This document shows, piece after piece, positions 21,191 through 31,602 of a DNA stretch of 64,000 nucleotides. Position numbers and translations under genes: made by a program. The notes below the pieces were generated by a model that saw nothing but the letters and a program-made list of their open reading frames with translations, made no database searches and had not been told where the DNA came from. The number at the start of each line of letters is the position of its first letter. Position 1 is the first letter of the stretch. The DNA comes from Zerene cesonia (Eukaryota; Arthropoda; Insecta; Lepidoptera; Pieridae): positions 1,302,001-1,366,000 of the forward strand of contig NC_052127.1 of NCBI RefSeq assembly GCF_012273895.1. Direction: 5' to 3'.

Positions 21191-21715
21191 GTTTTATTAA
21201 CGCGAGATTCGTATGTTTACTGTATATTTTTTTATTTCTAATCTGGTCTGGTCATCTAGTTATTTTCTTTTCTTATTATTTTAAAAAGGGATGTCCTACT
21301 AATTTTCAATTCGAAAAAAATCTTAATTCCTGTAGAAGCTACGATGATCCACACATTAAATTATTTGATCATCTCAAATCTTAATCAGAATATGTTCTTC
21401 TATTTTCGCATTCTTAGACGTAAATTTAAATTATTTTACGCAGCAATCTATAGTCAAGCGTCTCATGAGAGAATCAATTCAAATTACATTATACCTAGAT
21501 TTAATGCGTCGAAATTTCTAGTCACCATATATAAGACATCAAATAAATCTTTCACGCTAATAATACGAATATTTCAATATCACATTTTGCTCAACGGTCT
21601 TTGTGATAATCTTATTATAATATGGAATGGAGATAACAATTTCTCTACTATGTGCTTTCACGATGAATTTCATAACTACACACGCCTCTTGGTTTTCAAT
21701 CTAATTTCGTATTAT

Positions 21716-21840
21716 TATGGCCCTTGGTACATATATATGAGTATAGCACGCAGTGAATTTGCAGGTTTCTAATGGTGAAAGAATTTTTAAAATCGGTCCA
21801 GTGGTTTTTGTGTGAAAACATTGCAAACATACAAATATAA
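21716..21840 (-). repeat. Helitron-like family L variant
   Basis: CCCTTGGTACATATATATGA, AATGGTGAAAGAATTTTTAA, CAGTGGTTTTTGTGTGAAAA. It matches 45521-45680. Confidence 0.45.
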
Positions 21841-22429
21841 AAATAACAATTTCCCTTTTTATTTTCTTAGTGTCAGGAATATGAATGAATGTCAAAAAAT
21901 AATATAGAATTGTAATGTTGACATAGAAGCAACAGCTGTTAAATCTTAAATACTGCTGCACCATTTCCCAATATCTAACTCCAAATATCAAATATGTACT
22001 GTAATGTCCTAATAATACAGTTTAAAATGGATTTCTACTTTATTTTTGGTTTTGTTTCATGCAGCACGATTATAAAAGCAATCTCTGGCTTAAAAGAATT
22101 TCATAATCCAATGAAACCCTCGACATTTCTAAACGATATAACTAAAACTTCCTCAACTGTTACCATCCTGTGCGTAAAAAGTTAAATGAGTTATGATATG
22201 CCCACATTGCCAGTACGAAACCTCCATGAAATGAGTTGTTTTAATGAAACGTCAGAACGCAACGGAGAATAATGGGCAACTCTTTCTGCTATGATTACTT
22301 TTTGAGTTAATAAATGAGGGAAATGCTAAAATACAGCAATTTATTGTCATTACAATATGGGAACAACTGGCTTCTGAGGTCGCTTTGTCATCATTATCAG
22401 GTTTTAATATTGCACTTTTAATATGGGAA

Positions 22430-22740
22430 CCGAGTACGCTTCGGTACGAACTGGGCCAGCTCGCACCGAAAGTCACACTCCACAGAATGCTAGCGTGAAT
22501 TAGTAGCACTCGAATGCATAATGCACGTTTTGTACGGTAAGTCCGTTTCCTTTCCTTCACCCTTCCAAGTTCTTTCCGTCTTTTCTGTCGTCCATCCTTT
22601 CCTTATCCCTTATCTCTTAAAGTGGATAGCGCATCCGTATAGGCGCTACTTCTTAGAATGTTCATAGGCGGTGGTTTATCGCTTACCATCAGGCGAAACG
22701 CCAGCTCAATTGCCAAATACAACATAAAATAATAGTTTAA
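22430..22740 (-). repeat. SINE-like H, nearly full length
   Basis: ACGCTTCGGTACGAACTGGG ... GTACGGTAAGTCCGTTTCC ... ATAGGCGGTGGTTTATCGC ... CAGCTCAATTGCC. It lacks the extreme 3' A-run. Confidence 0.8.
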
Positions 22741-22779
22741 AAAAAATAAAAAAATTTATCAAATTAGTGTATTGTCATC

Positions 22780-22900
22780 GGTCCTCAATAAATCTACAAA
22801 GTTTGAACGAAATCTGGCCGTTTAAAGTGGGTCAAAATCGCGCCCAAAGAAGTCGGTTACAAACAAACATACAGGTGAAGCTAATAAAAAGCGTGTAAAA
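22780..22900 (+). repeat. Repeat V
   Basis: CCTCAATAAATCTACAAAGT, GGCCGTTTAAAGTGGGTC, AAGAAGTCGGTTACAAAC, AGGTGAAGCTAATAAAAAGC. A fragment of the end also lies near 15447-15479. Confidence 0.4.
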
Positions 22901-23028
22901 ATATAAGAATTATGTCTCAGCTCTCGAACTATATCTGCATTAAACTTAAACCAAATCGGTTCAGTTTATTCGTGAAGAAGAGACTGGCAAATGGAGACTT
23001 TCGCATTTATAACTAATACTTCCTACTA

Positions 23029-23231
23029 TCCTACTAATGTTATAAATGCGAAAGTTTGTAAGGATGTGTCTGTGTGTTTGTTGCTCTTTCACACAAAAAC
23101 TGCTGAACCGATTGCAATGAAATTTAGTACGTAGACAGCTGGACAACAGGAATAACATACAGGCAACTTTTTATCCCTATATTCCTACGGGATACGGACT
23201 TACGCGGGTGAAACCGCGGGGCGCAGCTAGT
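23029..23231 (+). repeat. Helitron-like family A, full length
   Basis: A then TCCTACTAATGTTATAAATG; perfect hairpin CGCGGGTGAAACCGCG; end GCGCAGCTAG then T. Best fit to the A/TC...CTAG/T model. Confidence 0.92.
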
Positions 23232-23441
23232 AACTAATATTTTAGTAGAGATGAAATTAGTCTGGCAATGGACATTTGATAGCCTGTTTGCCCATAAAGA
23301 CTATATCGATCTGTGGAACAGATGTGAGCTCTGTTTGACCCTTGGCCCTTGCCACATTAAAGTATGAGTAAAAGGGAAGAAAAATTGATGAAATAACTCC
23401 ATAGATTAATATTTTTACTGTAATCATTTGTAGTTAGACTT

Positions 23442-23566
23442 AACTAGCTTTTGCCCGCGGCTACGCACGCGTTAAATCCGGAGTAGTTTAATAGATGTTA
23501 TTACACATATAAACCTTTCTCTTGAATCACTCTGTCTATTAAAAAACATCAAAACAGAGAAAGAGA
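23442..23566 (-). repeat. Helitron-like family C, fused to A
   Basis: ACTAGCTTTTGCCCGCGGC to CTTGAATCACTCTGTCTATT, then a jump at the ACAGAGAAAG motif into a family A middle. Confidence 0.7.
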
Positions 23567-23727
23567 AACCCGTAGGAATATTGGGATAAAAGTTTCTCTA
23601 TATGTTATTCCAGTTGTCCAGCTATCTACGTACCAAATTTCATTGCAATCGGTTCAGTAGTTTTTGCGTGAAGGAGCAATAAACACACACACATCCTTAC
23701 AAACTTTCGTATTTATAATATTAGTTA
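23567..23727 (-). repeat. Helitron-like family A, truncated
   Basis: From CCCGTAGGAATATTGGGATA to TATTTATAATATTAGT. It is joined at its 3' side to C without a gap. Confidence 0.8.
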
Positions 23728-23924
23728 ATGTAGTGATTGTCGTTTTAAAAGTTGATAATAATAATAATATAACATAATCTTAAAGTTGATTTAATAATAA
23801 TATCAATTTTAAGAGTAGATATTTATCAATTTCTAAGATAAGAACTATTCAAATTATACTTAGTCTGGCCATAAATACTGTTACACTTAATTATAAAAAA
23901 ATATTACATTTGAATTTCGAATCT

Positions 23925-24924
23925 NNNNNNNNNNNNNNNNNNNNNNNNNNNNNNNNNNNNNNNNNNNNNNNNNNNNNNNNNNNNNNNNNNNNNNNNNNNN
24001 NNNNNNNNNNNNNNNNNNNNNNNNNNNNNNNNNNNNNNNNNNNNNNNNNNNNNNNNNNNNNNNNNNNNNNNNNNNNNNNNNNNNNNNNNNNNNNNNNNNN
24101 NNNNNNNNNNNNNNNNNNNNNNNNNNNNNNNNNNNNNNNNNNNNNNNNNNNNNNNNNNNNNNNNNNNNNNNNNNNNNNNNNNNNNNNNNNNNNNNNNNNN
24201 NNNNNNNNNNNNNNNNNNNNNNNNNNNNNNNNNNNNNNNNNNNNNNNNNNNNNNNNNNNNNNNNNNNNNNNNNNNNNNNNNNNNNNNNNNNNNNNNNNNN
24301 NNNNNNNNNNNNNNNNNNNNNNNNNNNNNNNNNNNNNNNNNNNNNNNNNNNNNNNNNNNNNNNNNNNNNNNNNNNNNNNNNNNNNNNNNNNNNNNNNNNN
24401 NNNNNNNNNNNNNNNNNNNNNNNNNNNNNNNNNNNNNNNNNNNNNNNNNNNNNNNNNNNNNNNNNNNNNNNNNNNNNNNNNNNNNNNNNNNNNNNNNNNN
24501 NNNNNNNNNNNNNNNNNNNNNNNNNNNNNNNNNNNNNNNNNNNNNNNNNNNNNNNNNNNNNNNNNNNNNNNNNNNNNNNNNNNNNNNNNNNNNNNNNNNN
24601 NNNNNNNNNNNNNNNNNNNNNNNNNNNNNNNNNNNNNNNNNNNNNNNNNNNNNNNNNNNNNNNNNNNNNNNNNNNNNNNNNNNNNNNNNNNNNNNNNNNN
24701 NNNNNNNNNNNNNNNNNNNNNNNNNNNNNNNNNNNNNNNNNNNNNNNNNNNNNNNNNNNNNNNNNNNNNNNNNNNNNNNNNNNNNNNNNNNNNNNNNNNN
24801 NNNNNNNNNNNNNNNNNNNNNNNNNNNNNNNNNNNNNNNNNNNNNNNNNNNNNNNNNNNNNNNNNNNNNNNNNNNNNNNNNNNNNNNNNNNNNNNNNNNN
24901 NNNNNNNNNNNNNNNNNNNNNNNN
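23925..24924. other. Assembly gap, 1000 N
   Basis: Exactly 1000 N. Confidence 0.99.
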
Positions 24925-25300
24925 GTAATAAATGTTATTTGCAGTTAACAATTTTCTTTTTTCTTTATTACAATATTTATGGCAAGACTAGGTATTTGCA
25001 TCTAAAAGGAAAATGCAATAAAAGAAGTAATTAAAAAAATATTTCGACTTTTCAATCCAGCAAACTCTGTGGAGTTCGCAACAGTCATAGTGATAGATAA
25101 CCACAAATATTGAAGCATTTCACTAACAGTTCGCTTATCTAAATGCGATTAAAACGATCTAAACGCTTCAATCGCTGCAAACTCCATTATTGTTCTATTT
25201 TTATTATATCTAACTTCGCAAACTCCGCAATAGGTACCAAAAGAAAAGGCCGGAATTTAGCGCTCATAATTTGTCTCTTTTAATCACTCATAATTTATCT
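24925..25300. other. Unexplained stretch with repeated GCAAACTC
   Basis: GCAAACTC appears three times (about 25063, 25177, 25216), once as the dyad AACTCTGTGGAGTT. No known family is recognised. Confidence 0.3.
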
Positions 25301-25301
25301 T

Positions 25302-25600
25302 AGAGCATTGGTGGCTCAGTGGTTAAGACCTCGGACTTAAAGTGAAAAGTCGGAGGTTCAAAACCGGGCAAGCGTGCAAGAAATAAATTGATTTTATATT
25401 TTATCTGCGCGTAATTCACATCAAAACTTCTCGAAACGGTGAAGGAAAACATCGTGAGGAAACCGACATGTCGATGAATCAAAAGTTCGACGACTTGTGA
25501 CATCTGCCAACCCGCACTTGGCCAGTGTGGTCGATTACGGCCTGGACCCTCACAGTAGGCCGGAGTCCCTGCAGTGGACTATATAGGCTGATGATATCTT
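25302..25600 (+). repeat. tRNA-headed SINE F, full length
   Basis: Box A TGGCTCAGTGG and a B-box-like GGTTCAAAACC near the start, then GGTGAAGGAAAACATCGTGAGG, CGCACTTGGCCAGTGTGG, and an end near GGCTGATGAT. Rather diverged from the youngest copies. Confidence 0.85.
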
Positions 25601-25604
25601 TCTC

Positions 25605-26510
25605 AAGTGAATATCATTTGTCGATTACTAATCCTAGTATCATATTAGTAAATACAACCTTAGTATAGTGTTTTCTTATGATCGATTAATTTCAAAACAT
25701 CCATATTTCGAAATACAGCTAAATAACGTTTTTATCAAACACGAATGACTTGTATCAATTAGTTTAATGGCTTGGCACTCTCATGAAATGACATATCTTA
25801 TTTTCTTTCTATAGAACAGCTTTTTGTTTGATGTTTTGGGAGAAATATTGAGAAGAAAGATTGATGTGTATTTATTTGAAAATTAAAATCAAGTTTGATT
25901 TTAACATGTTCTTTTATTTACTTATAAGAGTTTTGAAATATGTTCAAACTGTAATACATGTTAGTTTCAATTTATTTCATTAGGATGACTCTGTTCAAAT
26001 TCTATTAAATATTAATTATTAATTCTATTATAATTAAGAAAACAACAATGTATTAAAGTATTAAATACATATTAAGCTTCTTTTACGTTATTAAAAAGTG
26101 TTAGTTCATGGGACAGGTGTGCGACTTCACAACACGATTTATAATATTATTGGAATCATATGAATCGATTCTCGTAACAAGCTTTAATAATAACAGCTTA
26201 GCCTGCGTAGTCAAAGAGAAGGAAAATGTTTCATCGCGGTAAAGTAGTCCAACACTCTTTCTCTTATGCTTCAGGACATATGCTAATTTCATAGTGTGTT
26301 GAAAACATTTTTTTTTTTCATTTAATTTTTGTTTTTATTTTTTATTTTAATGTATTTGTGTGTTTGTGCGTGTTAAAATCGTACAAATTTGATAAGATGA
26401 AAAAATGACAAGGATACCTCTAAATATTTATTCTCATAGCTAAAAAACATACTAGTTAGGTAAACATTCTGATTTTGTGCGAAATTATTAAATATATTCT
26501 TTGATTGTTT
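25605..26510. other. Intergenic AT-rich filler
   Basis: T-rich tracts near 26310-26350; no recognised element or exon. Confidence 0.4.
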
Positions 26511-26518
26511 GATTGAAT

Positions 26519-26691
26519 GATCATCACTAGCCCATATATGTTCCCACTGCTGGAACACAGGCCTCCGATGAGGGTTCAGGCCATAATCCACCACGCTGGC
26601 CAAGTGCGGGTTGGCAGATGTCACATATCGTCGAACTTTTGATTCTTGGACATGCCGGTTTGCTCACGATGTTTTCCTTCACCATTTTAAG
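26519..26691 (-). repeat. tRNA-headed SINE F, 3' part
   Basis: ATCATCACTAGCCCATATATG to GTTTTCCTTCACCATTTTAA; the tRNA-like head is missing. Confidence 0.85.
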
Positions 26692-26702
26692 ATAAGAAAA
26701 TT

Positions 26703-26790
26703 TAGATTGAATGATACAATATCAGAAACTACTGGTATGAACAGATTATTTATTGTCTAGTTCTCTTATCGAGGAAGGCTATATAGTATA
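26703..26790 (+). repeat. Helitron-like family D, decayed
   Basis: GAAACTACTGGTATGAACAG and TTATCGAGGAAGGCTATAT only. Confidence 0.45.
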
Positions 26791-27068
26791 TAATATCGCG
26801 CTACAAATAAGGAACGGAGTCTCGATGAGAACTGTTGTATAAGATAAATATTCGTTTTCAGAGCAGACGATATTACGTGGGTCATATTTGTAGAATACCT
26901 AGAAATATGTTGTTGCGTTTTGTATAGGTGAATAGATGACTAGACTACTAGCTAGATAGTAACAATTTCTATGCTGTCTGACTTTTTAAATTAGTGAATT
27001 GGTGGACTTTTGTATATTTTTATAGTGTTTGTAATTTGTGTGATCAGACAATGAAAATGTGTGTAATG

Positions 27069-27150
27069 GTTTTTTTTATACATAGTCGGCAAGGGAGGTG
27101 GTGGGTCGCCTGACAGTAAACGCTGCCACATGAACATTTCAACTGTAAGG
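27069..27150 (+). repeat. SINE-like H, 5' fragment
   Basis: TTTTTTTTATACATAGTCGGC, GAGGTGGTGGGTCGCCTGAC, CATGAACATTTC. Confidence 0.6.
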
Positions 27151-27471
27151 TTAGCAGCCGAAATCGTAAAATAATAGTATTTCAATTCTACCATCGTGTA
27201 ATAATAACGTAGAGCTGGTAGGATTTGCCTATTTCGGCTAATGTGATCCTAAATGTAATATTTGTAAGACACAAAGAAAAAAATTATATATTTATTTTAT
27301 ATATTCTTTGCCATTGTATATCTGTTTTGTTTACTTATATGCGCTATAGTTGCAGCCTGCTACGGCTATGGCATCATGCTGTGATAAGACTCTTTTCAGA
27401 AAATTTAATATACTAAACGATATTTTATGTCAGCAAAGAATTTTAAATTTTTCTTTTTTTTTACGGCGGCG

Positions 27472-27629
27472 GTTAGCGGTCCACCCCGACTTCGCCCGTG
27501 GTACATCTATAGCTTATGACCTTCCTCAATAATTGGGTTCGAACACTGCAAGAATTTTTCAAATCGAACCAACAGCTTCTGAGATTAGTGCGCTCAAACA
27601 AACAAATTCTTCAGCTTTATAATATAAGA
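27472..27629 (-). repeat. Helitron-like family D, full length
   Basis: TAGCGGTCCACCCCGACTTCG at the left and CTTCAGCTTTATAATATA at the right. Confidence 0.8.
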
Positions 27630-27639
27630 TATAATCTTC

Positions 27640-27880
27640 AGTAGTATTAATAAAAAGTAGACGGATAAGTAATAACTTAATCATCTACTATACCTTGTAT
27701 ATGCTTTACACACTACGATGTGATTAGTTTTATATACCAATTTTGATGAGATCATTGCCTAGATAACTTTATATACATCGCGAATTATATATGGCTTTAC
27801 ATGAAAACATATAATTAGTTTCAATAAAAATCAAACGCTTTCAAATTGCTGGAAGCAAACTATTTAAATGTGATCATGAG
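27640..27880. other. Intergenic filler
   Basis: No recognised element or exon; AT-rich. Confidence 0.3.
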
Positions 27881-27884
27881 CATT

Positions 27885-28008
27885 CAAATTAAAGTCGAAA
27901 GTCTTCATCAAAGTCGGCTTATCTAGTCAAAACTTCTGAGGTAACAAACCCAAAACATACAGTCAAATGTAAAAGCGTCGCCAATTATTGAAGTTGGTTG
28001 AAAATATA
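27885..28008 (-). repeat. Repeat I, partial
   Basis: CATCAAAGTCGGCTTATCTAG, CTGAGGTAACAAACCC and TTGAAGTTGGTTGAAAA. Confidence 0.55.
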
Positions 28009-28185
28009 GCGAATATTTATTTCCAGATTTAGCAAGGATAAGTTAAAAGTCATTAAAATAATTAGGGTTGTTTATAGAAAGGGTTTGTTGTTCCATGATG
28101 CTAGCAATAAAGATAAATTAGGAAGTATCTTATTATTTGGGACACTATCCATTTTAATTAGGGTACAACGTATGATATTACATCT

Positions 28186-28385
28186 GACCTACCCCTTGGT
28201 GCAGTGTTTGACACGCTAGCGAACAACCGAGGGGTATTGGGTTCGATTCCCGGTGGAAACTACAAATTAAAATGTCTCGGTCTGGTAGGACATAGAAGAC
28301 TGATCACTTACTTGTCTGTAAGGAAAATTGACCAGAGTAACAGATGCACAATGCAATTGTCCCATACCCCACAAGGGGACATGGG
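28186..28385 (+). repeat. tRNA-headed SINE G
   Basis: CTTGGTGCAGTGTTTGACACG, box-B-like GGTTCGATTCC, AATGTCTCGGTCTGGTAGGA, ATGCAATTGTCCCATACCCC. Confidence 0.8.
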
Positions 28386-28410
28386 AATTCACTTTTTATA
28401 CTATCATATC

Positions 28411-28478
28411 ATCCCTACTAATATTATAAATGGAAAAGTAAATCACTCTCTCTTTACGCATAAACCACTGAACCGTTA
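28411..28478 (+). repeat. Helitron-like family B, 5' end
   Basis: CCCTACTAATATTATAAATGG, TAAACCACTGAACCGTTAG. Confidence 0.65.
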
Positions 28479-28504
28479 GAGCTGATATTGATAAATACAA
28501 TTTG

Positions 28505-28765
28505 ACAGAATCCTTAAGGTTCCGTACGTATAAGAGCCACTGCAACAAAAAACAAGGCAACCCATCCAATTCATAACCGTGCCAATCGCTGCTTAACCTC
28601 GATTATTTATTTGCTGTTATAGCGGCAACAGACATCTAATTTTTGAAAATTTCAGCTAACTCACTATCACGGTGCATGGGACAGTCTGGTGACGACCGGA
28701 TGGACAGACAGTTGGACAGCGAAGTCTTGATAATAGGGTACCGTTTTACCCTTTGGGTGTGTTTG
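28505..28765 (-). repeat. Repeat M
   Basis: AAGGTTCCGTACGTATAAGA, GCGGCAACAGACATCTAA, GGATGGACAGACAGTTGG, ATAGGGTACCGTTTTACCC. Its counterpart at 34965-35125 is reversed. Confidence 0.6.
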
Positions 28766-28904
28766 CGTCTGTGTGATCCCTAAGAACCTAAAAATATGAT
28801 CAAATAAGTTTTCTTTGATTAGAAAAGGCGTTGTTTGATTGCTGGAAAACAATGTACCTAGTTATTTTTATATCCAATATTTTCTATAGACATAGGTTAT
28901 TTGT

Positions 28905-29131
28905 ATATATGCAGTGGCTCAGTGGTAAAAACTTCGGACTTAAAAGTCGAGAGTTCGAAACCAGGCGAGCGAGCAAGGAACATTTTTTTTGAGTGTATCT
29001 GCATATTATTTTCATCACCACTGCTCGAAGCGGTGAAGAAAAACATAGTGAGGAAACTGTCATGTCGAAGAATCAAAATATTCAACGACATGTGACATCT
29101 GCTGACGCACTTGGTCAGTGTGGTGGATTAT
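28905..29131 (+). repeat. tRNA-headed SINE F, 3'-truncated
   Basis: TGGCTCAGTGGTAAAAACTTC and GAGTTCGAAACCAGG at the head, continuing to CTTGGTCAGTGTGGTGGATTA, then an abrupt switch of strand. Confidence 0.82.
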
Positions 29132-29222
29132 CATCATCAGCCCATACATGTTCTCACCCCTGGGACACAGGCCTCCTATGAGGGTTCAGGCCATAATCCA
29201 CCACGTTGGCCAAGTGCGGGTA
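29132..29222 (-). repeat. tRNA-headed SINE F, 3' end, head-to-head
   Basis: TCATCATCAGCCCATACATG to GTTGGCCAAGTGCGGG. It faces the preceding F copy with no intervening bases. Confidence 0.82.
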
Positions 29223-29550
29223 TAATTTAAATTCAATCTTATTCAATTTATCTAGCAAATTTACTTCACAAATTTCCAGTTACTGATTAATTTTGGTTAA
29301 GACATCCTTTGACAAATACCGTCAATTTGTTTGACTTGTGAGGACGGTGATTGATTGGCTATCTCTACACTTTGTTATTTCGGAAGAAACACGTTTCTTA
29401 AACGCGTTATTATAACAGATAGGTATCGAAACGGGCCTACATGACGCACTATGGACTTTATTCGTAAGAATGGTTATTGTATCCATGCACATCGCCAAAA
29501 TATGTGAAAAATTAGGCGATTTATCTTACAGTTTTTCATTTTTGAGAGTA

Positions 29551-29690
29551 TTTGTCATAGCGGGCAACTGAGCTGGTGTGGTGGTTCGCCTGGTTAGCGA
29601 TCACGACCGCCCATGAACATTCGGGGCAGAAGGAATGGACTAGGAAGGGTGAGGAAACGGTAACAGGCTCTCGGCCTCATGATTCTAAAA
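29551..29690 (+). repeat. SINE-like H, 5' part
   Basis: TTTGTCATAGCGGGCAACTG, GGTTCGCCTGGTTAGCGATC, GAATGGACTAGGAAGGGTGA. Confidence 0.75.
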
Positions 29691-29867
29691 TGTCGATGGT
29701 GCCAAATGACGTCATTCATACGGTTAGTAATGCATTTTTTCTAGTGCTATTTACGGCTAAAAAATTACTATAATTACTAAGTCATAGTGATAGACAATAT
29801 AGAAATTTATTTTTGTGTATTTTAATAAAAATTTGGAATACACATGTTTTTATTCTACAGTATGTAC

Positions 29868-29906
29868 GAATCGAGAACCTTCCTTTTTCGAAGTCGGTTG
29901 AAAAGC
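29868..29906 (-). repeat. Repeat I end fragment
   Basis: CGAGAACCTTCCTTTTTCG then AAGTCGGTTGAAAA. Confidence 0.5.
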
Positions 29907-29909
29907 GTC

Positions 29910-30265
29910 AAATTAGCATCAAGCTCGCATTTAATTACGAAATGCTACAACGTCAACTGTAAACTATTTGTATCCCAAACATACAAGTTGTAATTAAACG
30001 AAACGCGGATTCGGTTTAACATTAATTAAACAGTTATGTTCGTAAGTTACGTAACTTCATACTTAGACTTCTGTCGTAGGAACGATTCTAACCTCACTTA
30101 ATTTCAGCATAAATTATAACAGTGTTAGAAACAAGGAAGGAAGAGGTTGTATTGAATATTAGTTTGATCGTAATATGAATATACTGCAATTCTGACAACT
30201 GCCTAATTGATTTAATCAGTTTATAACAAATCGCAGCCAATCACAAAAACTTTTTACAAAGTAAG
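29910..30265. other. Intergenic, no recognised element
   Basis: AT-rich unique sequence; nothing supported. Confidence 0.35.
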
Positions 30266-30269
30266 AGTA

Positions 30270-30372
30270 AGAAATTTTGAAAGAATAGAAAAAATTTGAT
30301 CACGAAGCGGGATTCGAACCCGGGTTTTTTGCCAAACCGTAGCAACGCCTAGCCTTTCGGCCACCCGTGATC
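30270..30372 (-). repeat. tRNA-headed SINE Q with complete tRNA-like part
   Basis: 30299-30371 read in reverse folds roughly as a tRNA: acceptor TCACGGG/TTCGTGA, box A TGGCCGAAAGG, box B GGTTCGAATCC. The anticodon loop would be ACGGTTT, with C where T33 is invariant, and the T stem has a mismatch. Four partial copies elsewhere share its flank, so it is a SINE, not a tRNA gene. Confidence 0.75.
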
Positions 30373-30536
30373 CTGCCACAGTAATCGAATTTCAATGCTA
30401 TAAAACTAAAAATTAAAAAAGTGAGGGTAGTTGGGCCGAACATTGGATAAACAACGTTCGAACATCAAGGCACAATACATACGAATGCACCGTTTCTAAT
30501 TGATTAAAATTTTAAAGGATTCGATAGCTAAACAAG

Positions 30537-30568
30537 TTTGTCATATACATTGTTTGTCATATACATTG
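30537..30568. repeat. Perfect 16-bp tandem duplication
   Basis: TTTGTCATATACATTG occurs twice back to back. Confidence 0.9.
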
Positions 30569-30748
30569 TCTAATAGCTAAACATGTTTTGGTAAACTTGT
30601 TTAGGTATTAGGCAATTTATGAAAAGCGACATTTGTATCTTAACTGACAATTATTTATCCAACAGAATTTAAAACACAATTGATATCCGACAACAGAATA
30701 TTTCAATATGGCTTCGTAAATACTGGATATGTGTTTAGCCTATATATC

Positions 30749-31072
30749 ACTAGCTGCGCCCCGCGGTTTCACCCGCGTAAGGCCCTATCCCGTAAGAATA
30801 CCAGTATAAAAAGTTGCCTTTATGTTATGCCAGTTGTTCATCTATCTACGCACTAAATATCATTGCAATCGGTTCAATAGTTTTTGCGTGAAAGAGCAAC
30901 AAACAAACACACATCCTAGTATTTTCTTGTGTTTGGTTTTACGCGAGTATTATACATTTAGAAATTAAAAACTTTTTAACGGATTTTAAACGCGATTTAA
31001 AATCCCTTAAAAAGTTTTTAATTTCTAAACACACATCCTTACAAACTTTCGCATTTATAATATTAGTAGGAT
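30749..31072 (-). repeat. Helitron-like family A, split by an insertion
   Basis: Left part 30749-30917 from ACTAGCTGCGCCCCGCGG to ACACACATCCT; right part 31027-31072 continues ACACACATCCTTACAAAC to ATTAGTAGGAT. Confidence 0.9.
30918..31026. mobile_element. Palindromic element P inserted in A, with 13-bp target duplication
   Basis: 109 bp lying between two copies of AAACACACATCCT. The right part is a near-perfect inverted repeat: TTTAGAAATTAAAAACTTTT ... CGCG ... AAAAGTTTTTAATTTCTAAA. The left part AGTATTTTCTTGTGTTTGG matches the end of the larger P copy near 58681. Confidence 0.8.
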
Positions 31073-31357
31073 AGTAGGAGTAGGAAGTAGGATTTAATAA
31101 TAAAAATGTTTAGTTTTATACCATTCAAACGCTTATAAAACAGATTTTTAAACGTACCTATACAGACAATATTTATACACAAAGTATGTATGAATGTTAG
31201 GATGTTTGTTACTCTTTTAGGCGAAAGCCGCTAACATAGTACTTATTATTCTGTGATATAGGCTACATTTTAGCCAGGTCCCCGGTAGATACTAAAGCTC
31301 ATCTAGTTTCCTTAAGTACTAGATACTATATTATTTACCTATTTATTCATTAGAACA

Positions 31358-31513
31358 TCACTACATATTATAAAACAAAGTCGCTTTCTCTATCCCTTTT
31401 CACTATGTACGGATTTTGATGGAGTTTGTTTTTAATTGATAGAGTGGTTCAAGAGGAAGGTTTATATTAAACTATTCCGAATCAACGCGTGCGAAGCCGC
31501 GGGCAAAAGCTAA
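31358..31513 (+). repeat. Helitron-like family C, full length
   Basis: A then TCACTACATATTATAAAAC; end GCGAAGCCGCGGGCAAAAGC then TAAT, i.e. CTAA/T, which also fits CTRRT. Confidence 0.85.
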
Positions 31514-31517
31514 TCCT

Positions 31518-31602
31518 AATATAGAAATCTCGTGTCACAATGTTTGTCCTCAATGGACTCCTAAACCACTTAACCGATTATAATAAAATTCGCACACCAT
31601 GT
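31518..31602 (+). repeat. Helitron-like family S, cut by gap
   Basis: TATAGAAATCTCGTGTCACA and GGACTCCTAAACCACTTAAC; same family as 1962-2099. Confidence 0.6.

Noticed and set aside
21344..21772. 142-codon plus-strand ORF
   Set aside because: Longest gap-free ORF, but rich in I, N, F and Y as expected from AT-rich DNA, no motif, and its end lies in a family L repeat.
22252..22560. 102-codon minus-strand ORF
   Set aside because: About half is the H repeat; nothing protein-like in the rest.
30299..30371. Functional tRNA gene
   Set aside because: C instead of T33, T-stem mismatch, and shared flanks with other copies show it is a SINE head.
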